Assembly: GCA_963755495.1 (NCBI GenBank)
Contig: CAVWJS010000012.1
Span: 325,146-389,145, forward strand
Direction of reading: 5' to 3'
From: Bog-473 sp963755495
GTDB lineage: Bacteria; Actinomycetota; Acidimicrobiia; Acidimicrobiales; RAAP-2
Length of the DNA stretch: 64,000 nucleotides
The notes under the pieces are model-generated. The model saw nothing but the letters and a program-made list of their open reading frames with translations, was not told the origin of the DNA and did no database searches. A program made the position numbers and the translations under genes. Below, piece by piece: positions 24,644 to 34,291 of the stretch (positions within the stretch are counted from its first letter, which is position 1; each line of letters opens with the position of its first letter).

Positions 24644-25742
24644 ATGGCGCAAGCCGTCCCATTGCCAGCCCTGCTTTCGCAACTCCTGGTGGCCTTCACC
24701 ATCGAGTTCGACAACGAATTCGAGAGCCCGATGCCGCACTGGACGACCAACGGCGGCCGCCGGGCAGCTCCGTTGGGCGCGCCATGGTTGGTGTCACAGG
24801 TCATGTGGGCCAACGTCCTGCAGTATCTCGGCCGCGAGAGCATCCGTGTGGGTGAGCTCCATGCTCGGTCGAGGACGAGGGCCGATTCCTTGGCGGGGTT
24901 GGCCCGGTGGGGATATGTCGTGGTGACGGGAGCGCAACGAGACGACCATCTGGTGCATCTCACGGCTGCGGGCTTGGAGGCCGGGGCGATCTGGGGCCCG
25001 TTGGCCGCCGAGGTCGAAGCGCGATGGGCTCTGCGCTTCGGCCAAGAGACCATCGATGGTCTTCGTCGTGCCCTCGGGGGCGTGCGCGAGCAATTCCGGG
25101 CCGAGTTGCCGCATTACCTCCCGATCGTCATTCCGACCCAAAACGGGATGGCCCGGGCGTCACTGGTGATGGAACCGACCGGCACTTTTGATCCGGTCGT
25201 CACAACTGCGCCGGATCTCTCCGTTTTGCTGGCGCAGGTCCTCCTGCAGTTCGCCCTCGACTATGAGGCAGATGCGAGGGTATCGCTCGCTATCGCGGCC
25301 AACACCCTGCGCGTTCTCGACGAGAAAGGGGTGCCAATCCGCGAGCTACCGAAGCTGACCGGGGTGTCAAAGGAAGCGCACAGCATGGCGTTGGGCTTCT
25401 TCGTCAGACGCGAGTGCGTGGTGCTCGAATCAGATCCGTCGGCTCGCCGTGGCAAAAGAGCGCGGCTGACGGCGAGGGGGAGGATGGCCCAAACAGAAAT
25501 ATCACCGCTTGGTGGCAGAGACCGAAGAGAACTGGAAGCAGCGGTTCGGTACGGACAACCTCACACGTCTCCGACGATCGCTCCTAGGTGTCAAGGGGGA
25601 CCAGGTCCCACTACAAGAGTCGGTTCTCTTCGGGGGCCTGACGCCTTCTGCCGATGGATGGCGGCGCTCGGCGAAGCTACCCGAAACATTGCCCCACTAT
25701 CCCACGGTCCTTCATCGAGGCGGCTATCCAGATGGAAGTTGA
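24644..25742 (+). CDS. duplicated winged-helix DNA-binding protein, frameshifted
   Basis: Two homologous halves, each with a helix-rich MarR-like region: LSQLLVAFTIEFDNEFE near the start and LAQVLLQFALDYEADARV at about residue 195. After RARLTARGRMAQ the frame breaks at about 25490-25495 (one extra base). The next frame continues KYHRLVAETEENWKQRFG to the end, matching the pattern ARWALRFGQETIDGLRR in the first half. Both halves also share a phrase of the type LPHYLPIVI / LPHYPTVLH. The restored length is about 365 residues. The ATG at 24644 follows GGGAG. Probably a transcription regulator; its targets are unknown. Confidence 0.65.
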
Positions 25743-25763
25743 CAGGCGCATAACATCTCGACG

Positions 25764-26153
25764 ATGGCGGCTGCAGCGGTCCTCTATGTGAAGGACCTGC
25801 CACGCATGACCGCCTTTTATCAACACTGCTTTTCCATGGCGACAGTGGACTCGAAGCCCATGGAGTTTTGTGTCCTCAAGTCCGAGGATTGGGAGTTGTC
25901 GCTGGTCTGCGTGCCCGAAGCCATCAAGAATACGATCGTCATTGTCGACCCACCCGAGCGGCGGGAGAGTACTCCCGTGGAGTTGGCGTTTGATGTGGCG
26001 AACATCGAGGGGCTCCGGAGGGTCGTGACCGACACGGGCGGTCAGCTCGGTCCGACCGCCTCGGCGTGGGAATTCCGGACCTTTCTGCACCTCGACTGCC
26101 TCGACCCTGAAGGCAACGTCGTGCAACTGCGCCAGCGCGTCGCGGTGGAGTAG
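25764..26153 (+). CDS. VOC (glyoxalase/bleomycin-resistance) family protein
   Basis: A 129-residue protein with the paired beta-alpha-beta-beta-beta modules of the vicinal-oxygen-chelate fold. It starts AAAVLYVKDLPRMTAFYQ and ends FLHLDCLDPEGNVVQLRQ. A metal-ligand Glu is plausible in VELAFDVANIEG, but the set is not clear enough to predict an enzyme. The ATG at 25764 is seven bases after TAACAT (25751-25756), consistent with a leaderless mRNA. It is convergent with oppF. Confidence 0.8.
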   Translation: MAAAAVLYVKDLPRMTAFYQHCFSMATVDSKPMEFCVLKSEDWELSLVCVPEAIKNTIVIVDPPERRESTPVELAFDVANIEGLRRVVTDTGGQLGPTASAWEFRTFLHLDCLDPEGNVVQLRQRVAVE

Positions 26154-26161
26154 CCCCGCTC

Positions 26162-27131
26162 TCAGCTTCCGACCGGGAAATGGCACGCCACCTGATGACC
26201 GGACGCAATCTGACGCAGCTCGGGTACCTCCTGCCGCGCAACGAGCCTCGGCCCGGGGGCACCGCGTGCGAAACCGACATCCCGAAGGGGGATTGATGGG
26301 ACTGGGTGGCTCGCCGCCCAGGATCACCGGTGTTCGGGTGACGTCGGGGTTGGGCTCGACCGCCGAAGAGAGCAGTGCTTCGGTGTAGTGGTGCGCAGGT
26401 GACGCGTAGAGAACATCGGAGGGCGCGACTTCGCACAGACGACCGAGATACATGACGGCGACCCGATCGCTCACGTTCTTGACCACCGCCAGGTCGTGGG
26501 CGATGAACAAGAGGGTCAGGTTGTGCTGTGCTTTGAGGTCCTCGAGCAGGTTGAGAATTTGAGCCTGCACCGAGACGTCCAGCGCAGAGACGATCTCGTC
26601 GCACACCAGCAGCGTGGGCTCGAGCACCAGGGCGCGGGCGATGCTGATCCGTTGGCACTGCCCCCCCGAGAATTCCCTCGGGTACCGGTTGCCTGACACA
26701 TGAGGATCAATGCCGACCGAATCCAACATGGCGTTGACCTTCTCCCGGCGCTCCTCCTTTGTGCCGATCTTCCAGATGTTGAGCGGTTCGGCCACGATGT
26801 CGGCCACACGGCGGCGGGGATTGAGCGATGAGATCGGATCCTGAAAAATCATCTGCATCTGCGTTCGCATCCGTCGAATGTCGGTCCGATGCAACCCGGC
26901 GATGTCGGTGCCCTCGAAGGTGATCGTGCCCGATGTCGGATTCTCCACCTGCACGATGGCCCGGCCCGTGGTCGACTTGCCGCACCCGGACTCGCCGACC
27001 AGGCCAAGCGTCTCACCACGCTCGAGCGTGAAGCTGACACCAGCCACGGCCTGGAGCCTGCTGCCGCCTCGGTTGAACGAGACGAAGAGATCTTCCACGG
27101 TGAGCAACGTGGTCGATGGCGCGGCGTTCAC
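26162..27131 (-). CDS. oppF: oligopeptide ABC transporter ATP-binding protein, OppF-like, frameshifted near the end
   Basis: An ATPase subunit with Walker A GLVGESGCGKST, signature FSGGQCQRISIARAL and Walker B LLVCDEIVSALD, where Ile replaces the usual Pro after DE. The oligopeptide-type C-terminal motif GCRFRTRCPRAEARC follows. The frame then shifts at about 26229-26231 (one extra base). The correct end, VPELRQIASGHQVACHF, lies in the other frame and stops at 26162; otherwise the ORF runs on antisense to other genes to 25677. The ATG overlaps the oppD stop by ATGA. Restored length is about 322 residues. Confidence 0.85.
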
Positions 27132-28159
27132 GCGGGCTCCGTGACCGGGTCTGGGCCGTTCAGGGGAAACCAGCAGGCGTAGCTATGTCCTGGCACGGCC
27201 CCTTCGATCAACGGCGGCTTTTCGCGGTGGCACTTGGTCTGGGCGTAAGGGCAGCGGGGAGCGAAGGGGCATCCGGTGGGTGGCGAGATGAGACTAGGTG
27301 GGCGTCCCTCAATCGCCCTCAGACGGGTGTGGCTTGGATCGCCGATCCGGGGAATGGAACGGAGCAGCGCCTCGGTGTAGGGCATGGACATCTGCGAGAA
27401 GAGGACCTTCGTCGGCGCCCGTTCGACCACGTTGCCGGCGTACATCACGATGATCTCGTCTGTGCGGGTCGCCACCACACCAAGATCGTGAGTCACCAGC
27501 ACCATGCCCATCTCCCGTTCGCGCTGCAAGGTACTGAGGAGATCGAGGATCTGCGCCTGCACGGTGACGTCGAGTCCCGTCGTGGGTTCGTCCGCCATCA
27601 GGAGCCGGGGGGCGCAGGCCAGCGCGATAGCGATGATCACCCGCTGGCGCATGCCACCCGAGAGTTGGCTCGGATAATTGTCGAAACGCTCCACCGGGGA
27701 CGGGATGCCCACCTGCATGAGGAGGGAGAGTGCGGTCTCCTTAGCCTCCGCCCGATCGAGCTTGAGATGGATCTTGAGGGACTCGGTGATCTGGTGGCCG
27801 ATGCGCTGGACCGGGTTGAGGGACGTCATCGGATGTTGGAAGACCATGGCGATCTCGGTGCCCCAGAGGTGCCGGAGATCGTGGTTCGAGGCGTTGAGAA
27901 TCTCCTTGCCCCGGTAACGAACGGATCCGGTTTGCGTTGCGCTCCCGCGAGGGAGAAGCCCCATGATGGCCCGGGAAAGGACCGTCTTGCCGGACCCGGA
28001 TTCGCCCACGATGCCCAGTGTCTTGCCACGCTCGAGGGTGAGCGAGACCCCCTGAACCGCCCGCAGCTCGCCCTGCGGCGTGGCGAACGACACCTTGAGG
28101 TCCTCGACCTCGAGTAGTGGCGCGGCGTCGAGTTGTGGCGCGGCGGGCGTCGTGCTCAC
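27128..28159 (-). CDS. oppD: oligopeptide ABC transporter ATP-binding protein, OppD-like
   Basis: A 343-residue ATPase with Walker A GIVGESGSGKT, Q-loop region AMVFQHPMTSLNPV, signature LSGGMRQRVIIAIAL, Walker B LLMADEPTTGLD and switch His in VTHDLGV. The C-terminal block GCPFAPRCPYAQTKC is typical of the OppD/DppD group. The GTG at 28159 overlaps the permease stop (GTGA); the longer open frame upstream is a shadow of the permease. It pairs with the downstream OppF-like ATPase. Confidence 0.92.
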   Translation of the reverse strand: MSTTPAAPQLDAAPLLEVEDLKVSFATPQGELRAVQGVSLTLERGKTLGIVGESGSGKTVLSRAIMGLLPRGSATQTGSVRYRGKEILNASNHDLRHLWGTEIAMVFQHPMTSLNPVQRIGHQITESLKIHLKLDRAEAKETALSLLMQVGIPSPVERFDNYPSQLSGGMRQRVIIAIALACAPRLLMADEPTTGLDVTVQAQILDLLSTLQREREMGMVLVTHDLGVVATRTDEIIVMYAGNVVERAPTKVLFSQMSMPYTEALLRSIPRIGDPSHTRLRAIEGRPPSLISPPTGCPFAPRCPYAQTKCHREKPPLIEGAVPGHSYACWFPLNGPDPVTEPA

Positions 28160-29019
28160 AGCTTCACCTCGGTCACGTCGAAGTACGAGCGCAGTTTGTC
28201 GGCCACCACGTTGAGGCTGAACAGCAGCGAGAACATGGCGATCGCCGGGAAGATGATCAGCCAGGGGTTGTTCTGGCCCTTGCCGCCCGAGAGGAGTCCT
28301 GAGCCTTCGTAGAGCATGTTGCCCCAGCTTGGAGTGGGTGGAGGGACCGACAGCCCGAGGAAGGCCAGTGTGCCCTCGAGCACGACGACGGTCGCCGCCG
28401 CGATCAACCCGAAGGAAAGGACCGTCGGCAAGATGTTGGGCAGTATCTCGCGCCCCAGAATGCGCCGGTCGTTGGCCCCCAAGGCCTTGGCGGCCATGAC
28501 GAAGTCCCGGGTGGCATACGAGAGGGTGGCAGCTCGGATGACCCGGAAGATCACCGGGGCGCTGAAGACGCCGATGACGAGCGTGATCTTCCACAGTTGG
28601 TGGCCCCAGAACGACCCGATGGCGATCACTGCGACCAGGGCGGGGAAGGCCAAGACAGCGTACGAAATGGTGTTGAGGAAGGTGTCGACCCGTCCCCGGC
28701 GGTAAGCCGAGAACATGGCCGGAAGCCCTCCGAGGAGCATGCCGATGCCCGTGCTGCCGAAACCGACCACCAGGGAGACACGGGATCCGAAGAGCAGTCG
28801 GCTGAAGATGTCGCGATTGAGGTCGTCGGTCCCGAGCAGATGTCCCCAGCCGGGAGCAGCGTTCTGGGGGGCGGCAAAGTCCTCGTAGTTCGGCTTCGGC
28901 AGCGGCAGCACGTTGGCGAAAAGGGCGACGAGGATGATCAGACCGATCCAGCCGGTACAGATCCAGAAGAACAGGCCCAGCTTCTTCGGGGTGGCCAAGT
29001 CGGCGGACCGGTCACTCAC
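28156..29019 (-). CDS. oppC: oligopeptide ABC transporter permease, OppC-like
   Basis: A 287-residue inner-membrane protein. The N-terminal OppC-N segment (LFFWICTGWIGLIILVALFA) is followed by a periplasmic stretch and five more helices. HLLGTDDLNRDIFSRLLFGS and the cytoplasmic EAA-type loop AAKALGANDRRILGREILPN identify the family. It overlaps oppB by eight bases. No solute-binding gene is adjacent in this operon. Confidence 0.92.
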   Translation of the reverse strand: MSDRSADLATPKKLGLFFWICTGWIGLIILVALFANVLPLPKPNYEDFAAPQNAAPGWGHLLGTDDLNRDIFSRLLFGSRVSLVVGFGSTGIGMLLGGLPAMFSAYRRGRVDTFLNTISYAVLAFPALVAVIAIGSFWGHQLWKITLVIGVFSAPVIFRVIRAATLSYATRDFVMAAKALGANDRRILGREILPNILPTVLSFGLIAAATVVVLEGTLAFLGLSVPPPTPSWGNMLYEGSGLLSGGKGQNNPWLIIFPAIAMFSLLFSLNVVADKLRSYFDVTEVKL

Positions 29020-29959
29020 GGGCGATCCTCGGGTCGACGACGGTGAAGATGAAGTCGAAGATGAAGTTGATCAGCACGATGGCGACGGCCACGACCAGGG
29101 TGATGCCTTGCACCACGGTGTAGTCGTCCTGGTTGATGGCCGAGATGATCTCGAAGCCGATCCCGTTCAATTGGAGAAGTAACTCGACCACGAAGGTCCC
29201 GGCGATCAGTCCGCTGATGGTGACCCCGGCCGAGGCGAGGAGAGAGACCGACGAAGGACGCAGGGCGTGGCGCCACATGATGCGGCGGTCGGAGAGCCCC
29301 TTGGAGCGGGCCAGGGTGATGAAGTCCTCCTGCAGAGTGGCGATGAGGTCGTTGCGCAGGAGCCGGAAGTAAATGACGATCGAGCCGAGGGCGAGCACGA
29401 TCGACGGCAGCAGCATGGTGTGGATGTTCGACCAGAAATTCTGGGTCAAGGGGATGTAGGACGCTGGCCCCGGGAACACATGCCAGTGGACGGCGAAGAC
29501 CAGCACCAAGATAGGCCCGATGACGAACGGGGGAAGAGCGAGCATGCCGAAGGCCACGCCATTGGAGAGCTGATCGAACAGGCGGTTGGGGCGCCGGGAG
29601 GCGGTCATGGCCATCGGGAGAGCGACGGCGATGGCCATGAGTTGGGAGAACACGATGAGCTCGATGTCGATGGGGAACGAGTTGGCCAAAATCGTGGTCG
29701 TCGCCTGATGTGTGGTGAAGGACTGCCCCAGGTTTCCCTGCAGTACGTGGCCGATCCAGATGAAGTATTGGGCCCAGAGTGACTTATCGAGCCCGAGCTG
29801 GTGGTTGAGGATGGCGGCGTTCTGCGGGGTGTCGTTGGGCCCGAGAATGGCGACGGCCGGATTGCCAGGGAGGAGGTGGACGAGGAAGAATGCGGCCACT
29901 GACACGAAGAAGACGATGATGACGAGGAGAACCAGGCGTTTGGCGATGTAGTTGCCCAA
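29012..29959 (-). CDS. oppB: oligopeptide ABC transporter permease, OppB-like
   Basis: A 315-residue protein with six membrane helices; first helix LVLLVIIVFFVSVAAFFLVH followed by LLPGNPA. The EAA loop LARSKGLSDRRIMWRHALRP and the C-terminal VVDPRIARE are typical of the DppB/OppB family. It is the first gene of the oppBCDF-type operon and is divergent from the GT39-like gene at 30046, with 86 bases between the starts. The substrate is unknown because the binding protein is missing here. Confidence 0.93.
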   Translation of the reverse strand: MGNYIAKRLVLLVIIVFFVSVAAFFLVHLLPGNPAVAILGPNDTPQNAAILNHQLGLDKSLWAQYFIWIGHVLQGNLGQSFTTHQATTTILANSFPIDIELIVFSQLMAIAVALPMAMTASRRPNRLFDQLSNGVAFGMLALPPFVIGPILVLVFAVHWHVFPGPASYIPLTQNFWSNIHTMLLPSIVLALGSIVIYFRLLRNDLIATLQEDFITLARSKGLSDRRIMWRHALRPSSVSLLASAGVTISGLIAGTFVVELLLQLNGIGFEIISAINQDDYTVVQGITLVVAVAIVLINFIFDFIFTVVDPRIARE

Positions 29960-30045
29960 CTCGGCCCCCCTCCTTTTGTCTGCTCGGCCCAGCCCCGTGG
30001 CCCCCGACGACGGGTCGTCCCGGCGCAGTGTCCTACTATGCGCCC

Positions 30046-31627
30046 GTGCCCGAGACCCTTCCCCCCCTGAATGGACGGCTGCGAACCGTCGTGGGGCTGG
30101 CGGTGATGGTAGTGGTCGTGGTCGGCATCATCTTGCGATTCCTTACCCACTCCGCCTTGTGGTTAGACGAGGCGCTCACGGTCGACCGGGCGCGGCTTCC
30201 GCTCGGGCAGATCGCCGGCTCCGTCAAGCAGGACGGCGCACCCCCGCTCTATTACTACCTCCTGCACTTCTGGATGAAGGTGTTCGGCCAATCGAACTTG
30301 GGCACCCGCTCGCTCTCGGGAGTAATCGGCGTCGTGTCGCTTCCTGTGGCCTGGCTGGCCGGAAATCGTTTCGGCGGCCGGGCCGTCGCCTGGACGACCG
30401 TCGTCCTCCTTTCCAGCGCGCCCTTCGCCGTCTATTACTCCACCGAAGCCCGTATGTACTCCCTCGTGATCCTCCTCACGGGGTGCGGGTTCCTGGCGCT
30501 GCACCGCGGCATTGCAATCGCCCCGACCGGGCAATCTGATCGCCACTGCCGTGGTCACGGCCGCGCTCTTGTACACGCAGTACTGGGCCCTGTATCTCGT
30601 CGGGGTCGTTGGACTGTGGCTCTTGGTCTCCGCCCTTTGGTCCCGCCACAAGGACGCGGCGGATTCGAATTGGCGCCGCCCCCTCTCGGCCTTCGTGGCG
30701 ATGGCGGTGGGCTGCATCTTGTTCGTGCCGTGGCTGCCGACGTTCATCTACCAGTCGCGCTACACGGGCACCCCTTGGGCGGCCCCACCCAACTTCGCCG
30801 CGGTGATCAACGCGGTCACCGGGTTCACCGCCAACCAGGGCTCGCTCTCTATCGCCGGCACGGACCAGGGACGCCTGCTCGCGTTGATCTATTTCGCCAT
30901 GTTGGCGTTGGCGCTCTTCGGCATCGGGCGTACTGCCCGCACCATTGAGTTGGACGTACGTACGCAACCCAGGGCCCGCGGCATGTCGATCGCGGTCGGG
31001 GGCACGCTCTTCGCCGCCATTGCCGGCGGGATCCTCACCACCAGCGCGTTCTCGCCTCGCTATGCCGCCGTGGTCTTCCTCCCATTGCTGCTCCTGGTGG
31101 CTCTCGGTACGACGACCTTCCTCAGCACGCGGGTGCGACTGGCCGTGGTGGCCGTCGCGGCCGTCGCCGGGCTGATCGGGTCCGTGCAGAACATATCGAC
31201 GCAGCGGACGCAGGCCACCCAGGTCGCGGCCGTGATCGACGCCCATGCCGAGCCCGGAGATATCATCGCCCTCTGTCCTGACCAGCTTGGCCCCTCGACG
31301 TACCGGGCGGTGGCCGACCCGGGCCGCTACGACATGATCACCTTCCCCCGGGGGACCGGACCCCAGTTCGTCGACTGGGTCCGCTATGCCCGCGTGGTCG
31401 CCAGGGGCAACCCGAGGACGTTCGCGGCGAAGCTGATCGCGGCTGCGGGCGCCCACCACCGGATCTGGCTGGTGTGGCAGCCGGGATACCAGACCTATGG
31501 CATCAAATGTGACGTGTTGGCCTCGACGCTGTTGGGTGAGCCCCACGTGGGCGGTCACAACTGGGTGACGCCCAACGGGGCCAAGTACTACGAGCCGATG
31601 ACCCTCACGGAGTACGCCCCCCAGTGA
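30046..31627 (+). CDS. polytopic C-type glycosyltransferase (GT39/ArnT-like), frameshifted
   Basis: A membrane protein of about 526 residues with roughly ten helices. After the first helix, HSALWLDEALTVDRARLPLG carries the acidic residues expected in the first outer loop of GT-C enzymes, which use polyprenyl-phosphate sugars. The frame changes at about 30500-30512 (one extra G fits). The second frame continues GNLIATAVVTAALLYTQYWA to the end. The GTG at 30046 lies six bases after TACTAT (30034-30039), a leaderless-type start; the GTG at 30028 is less likely. It is coupled by GTGA to the next transferase. Confidence 0.7.
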
Positions 31628-32754
31628 TGAGGCGGCTGGCCGAACCGGTGCGCGAGGCATTCCTGCCATTCGTGCTGGCCCGAGTGGTGGTGTTGGGGGT
31701 GCTCGCCTTGGCCCATTTCATCGTGGACCGGACGCATCCGGCCAACGCCGGCGTGATCGCACGGGTACACGAGGGACTCCTGGGCTGGGACGCCGGGTTC
31801 TACGAGACGATCGCCCGGGTGGGCTACGCCGCCATGGGAACCCAGTCGCTGCGATTTTATCCCGCCGTGCCTCTGCTGACGCATGTCGTGGCGTGGTTGC
31901 CGGGGGTGGGGGACGGCGCAGCGTTGTTGGCCGTTTCCAATGTCGCGGCATTCGTGGCCACCGCGTTGCTCTACATCCTGGTGCGCCGCGAGGTGAGCGA
32001 CGGGTTGGTGGCCCGCCGAGCCATCTGGTTCCTGAGTCTCGCTCCTGCGGCCTACGTGCTCGTCATGGGGTACGCCGAGTCAACCCTGCTCTGCCTGGCG
32101 ATTGGCTGCTTCCTGGCCCTACGACCGGCGAACAACACCGCCCGGCCCAACTTCGCTCTGGCGGGTCTCCTCGCATTCCTGGGCGCACTGGCCCGCCCGA
32201 TTGGAGTGCTCCTGGCCTTAGCGGTGGCGGTCGAACTGGTGCGGTGGTGGGTCCGGCTGGGCCGGAGCCAGCGCCTGGCCGGGCTGGGGGCTACGGCGGC
32301 GGCGCCGGTCGGCCTGCTCGCCTTCGGCCTGTGGTCGCGGCACGTGGTCGGCGATTTCTGGGCTCCACTGAGTGTCCAGTTTCAACCCTCTCACCACGGT
32401 GCGTTGGCTGACCCCCTGGTCACCGCCTCTCACGACATACGGGGCCTCTGGCATGGGCACGTGGGCACGGCGCTGCACGTGCCCTGGGTGGTGCTCGCTG
32501 TCATCCTCCTGGTGGTTTGCTGGCGCAAGCTACCGGCCTGCTACACGGTGTTCGCCGCGGCGACCCTGATCGTGGCGGTGGCCGGGTCGAACCTCGATTC
32601 GTTCGAGCGCTACGCCCTCAGCGCCTTTCCCTTGTCCATGGCCGCGGCCCTGATCTGCGGCAGACCGTTGATCGAGCGGGTGGTGCTGGTGCTCCTCCCG
32701 GCCGCCCTGGCCGCGTATGCCCTGCTGGCGTTCTTGAACATCTCGGTTCCGTGA
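31624..32754 (+). CDS. PIG-V-like mannosyltransferase family membrane protein
   Basis: A 376-residue protein with about ten membrane helices. The N-terminal outer loop has VHEGLLGWDAGFYETIARVG, and YPAVPLL and PAAYVLVMGYAESTLL follow. This matches the WDs/WDa-type loop and the YxES segment of PIG-V/GPI-mannosyltransferase-II relatives, which transfer mannose from a polyprenyl carrier. The GTG at 31624 overlaps the preceding stop. It probably decorates a cell-envelope glycan or protein; the acceptor is unknown. Confidence 0.8.
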   Translation: MMRRLAEPVREAFLPFVLARVVVLGVLALAHFIVDRTHPANAGVIARVHEGLLGWDAGFYETIARVGYAAMGTQSLRFYPAVPLLTHVVAWLPGVGDGAALLAVSNVAAFVATALLYILVRREVSDGLVARRAIWFLSLAPAAYVLVMGYAESTLLCLAIGCFLALRPANNTARPNFALAGLLAFLGALARPIGVLLALAVAVELVRWWVRLGRSQRLAGLGATAAAPVGLLAFGLWSRHVVGDFWAPLSVQFQPSHHGALADPLVTASHDIRGLWHGHVGTALHVPWVVLAVILLVVCWRKLPACYTVFAAATLIVAVAGSNLDSFERYALSAFPLSMAAALICGRPLIERVVLVLLPAALAAYALLAFLNISVP

Positions 32755-32800
32755 GGCACGAGCCAGTATCCTGCTGAAGCCCGATCGACGAGAGGAAAAG

Positions 32801-34291
32801 ATGCCTGACGAGGCACCGGTGGTGATTGCGGGAGCGGGGCCAGGAGGCCTGACCGCGGCGTACCAGCTGACCAAGCGGGGGCTGCGCCCCCTGGTGCTCG
32901 AGTCCGACGACGTCGTAGGCGGCATCAGCCGCACCGTGCTGCGCGACGGGTGGCGCTTCGACCTCGGTGGCCACCGCTTCTTCACCAAGGTGCCCGAGGT
33001 CGAGGCCCTATGGCACGAGATCCTGCCCGAGGGCGATTTCCTGCTTCGCCCCCGCATGAGCCGCATCTTCTACAAGGGGAAGTACTACGACTACCCCCTG
33101 AAGGCCCTCAACGCCGTGCGCAACCTGGGCGTGTGGGAGTCCACGCTGTGCGGCCTCTCCTACATCTGGGCCCGCATCCACCCGCCCAAGCACCAGGAGA
33201 ACTACGAGGACTGGTTGGTGGCCCGCTTCGGCTGGCGCCTCTACCGCACCTTCTTCAAGACCTACACCGAGCGCGTGTGGGGGGTCGAGGTCTCCGAAAT
33301 GCCGGCCGACTGGGCCGCCCAGCGCATCAAGAACCTGGACCTGCGCAAAGCGGTCATCAATGCGGTCCTGCCCAAGCGCAACCAGACGGAGATCACCAGC
33401 CTCATCGAGGAATTCCAGTACCCGAAATTCGGACCGGGGATGATGTGGGAAGTCTGCGCCGAGAAGGTAGAGGCCGCCGGGGGGAAGGTGCGGCTCTCGT
33501 CTCGGCTCACCCAGATCCACGTGGCCGACGGACGGGCGCACTCGGTGACCTATGTGCAACAGGGGGTCAGTGTCGAGCACCCGGCCTCGCATGTGATCTC
33601 GACCATGCCGATGCGAGAGCTGGTGCATGCCATCACGCCCGCACCGCCCGACGAGGTGCTGGCAGCCGCCGAGGGCCTGCATTACCGGGATTATTTGACC
33701 GTCGCTCTCGTCGTGCCCGAGTCGCGCAGCTTTCCGGACAACTGGATCTACATTCACGCGCCGGAGGTAGAGGTGGGGCGGATCCAGAACTACGGGTCGT
33801 GGTCGCCCTATCTCGTCAAGGACGGCCGCACCTGTCTCGGGCTCGAGTACTTCGTCTTCGAAGGCGACCGCCTCTGGGAGATGGCCGACGACGACCTCAT
33901 CGCGCTGGCCACCAAGGAGCTGGCCCTGCTCGGCCTCGTCGAGGCGGGCGACGTCGAACGGGGCTACGTGGTCCGGGTACCCAAGGCGTACCCGTATTAC
34001 GACTTCACATATCAAGCCAATGTCCAGACCATCCGCAAGTATCTGGAGACCGAGGCGCCCAACATTCATCCCATTGGCCGCAACGGCATGCACAAGTACA
34101 ACAACCAGGACCACTCCATGTACACGGCCATGCTCACGGTCGAGAACATGTTCGGCGCATCCCACGACATCTGGTCGGTGAACGTGGAAGAGGAGTATCA
34201 CGAGGCGGGCAGGCGGAGTGGCGGGAGTGGCGGGACGGGACGTGATGCGCCGATATTGCCTCCGAGAGCAGCGTCTGCCGCTGCCACGTAA
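32801..34291 (+). CDS. FAD-dependent oxidoreductase, UDP-galactopyranose-mutase-like
   Basis: A 496-residue flavoprotein. The N-terminal dinucleotide fold VVIAGAGPGGLTAAYQLTKR is followed by VLESDDVVGGISRT and RFDLGGHRFFTK. The C-terminal flavin motif is around NGMHKYNNQDHSMYTAML. The family includes UDP-galactopyranose mutases and related sugar or lipid desaturase-like enzymes; this longer NAD(P)-binding type is common in glycan loci. It has its own promoter (TATCCT at 32769-32774) and GAGAGGA before the ATG. The TAATG overlap with the flippase gene links it to polysaccharide assembly. Confidence 0.8.
   Translation: MPDEAPVVIAGAGPGGLTAAYQLTKRGLRPLVLESDDVVGGISRTVLRDGWRFDLGGHRFFTKVPEVEALWHEILPEGDFLLRPRMSRIFYKGKYYDYPLKALNAVRNLGVWESTLCGLSYIWARIHPPKHQENYEDWLVARFGWRLYRTFFKTYTERVWGVEVSEMPADWAAQRIKNLDLRKAVINAVLPKRNQTEITSLIEEFQYPKFGPGMMWEVCAEKVEAAGGKVRLSSRLTQIHVADGRAHSVTYVQQGVSVEHPASHVISTMPMRELVHAITPAPPDEVLAAAEGLHYRDYLTVALVVPESRSFPDNWIYIHAPEVEVGRIQNYGSWSPYLVKDGRTCLGLEYFVFEGDRLWEMADDDLIALATKELALLGLVEAGDVERGYVVRVPKAYPYYDFTYQANVQTIRKYLETEAPNIHPIGRNGMHKYNNQDHSMYTAMLTVENMFGASHDIWSVNVEEEYHEAGRRSGGSGGTGRDAPILPPRAASAAAT

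Noticed and set aside
25677..26161. Extension of oppF to 25677
   Set aside because: The extra C-terminus is produced by a frameshift near 26230; the family-like ending is in the other frame and stops at 26162.
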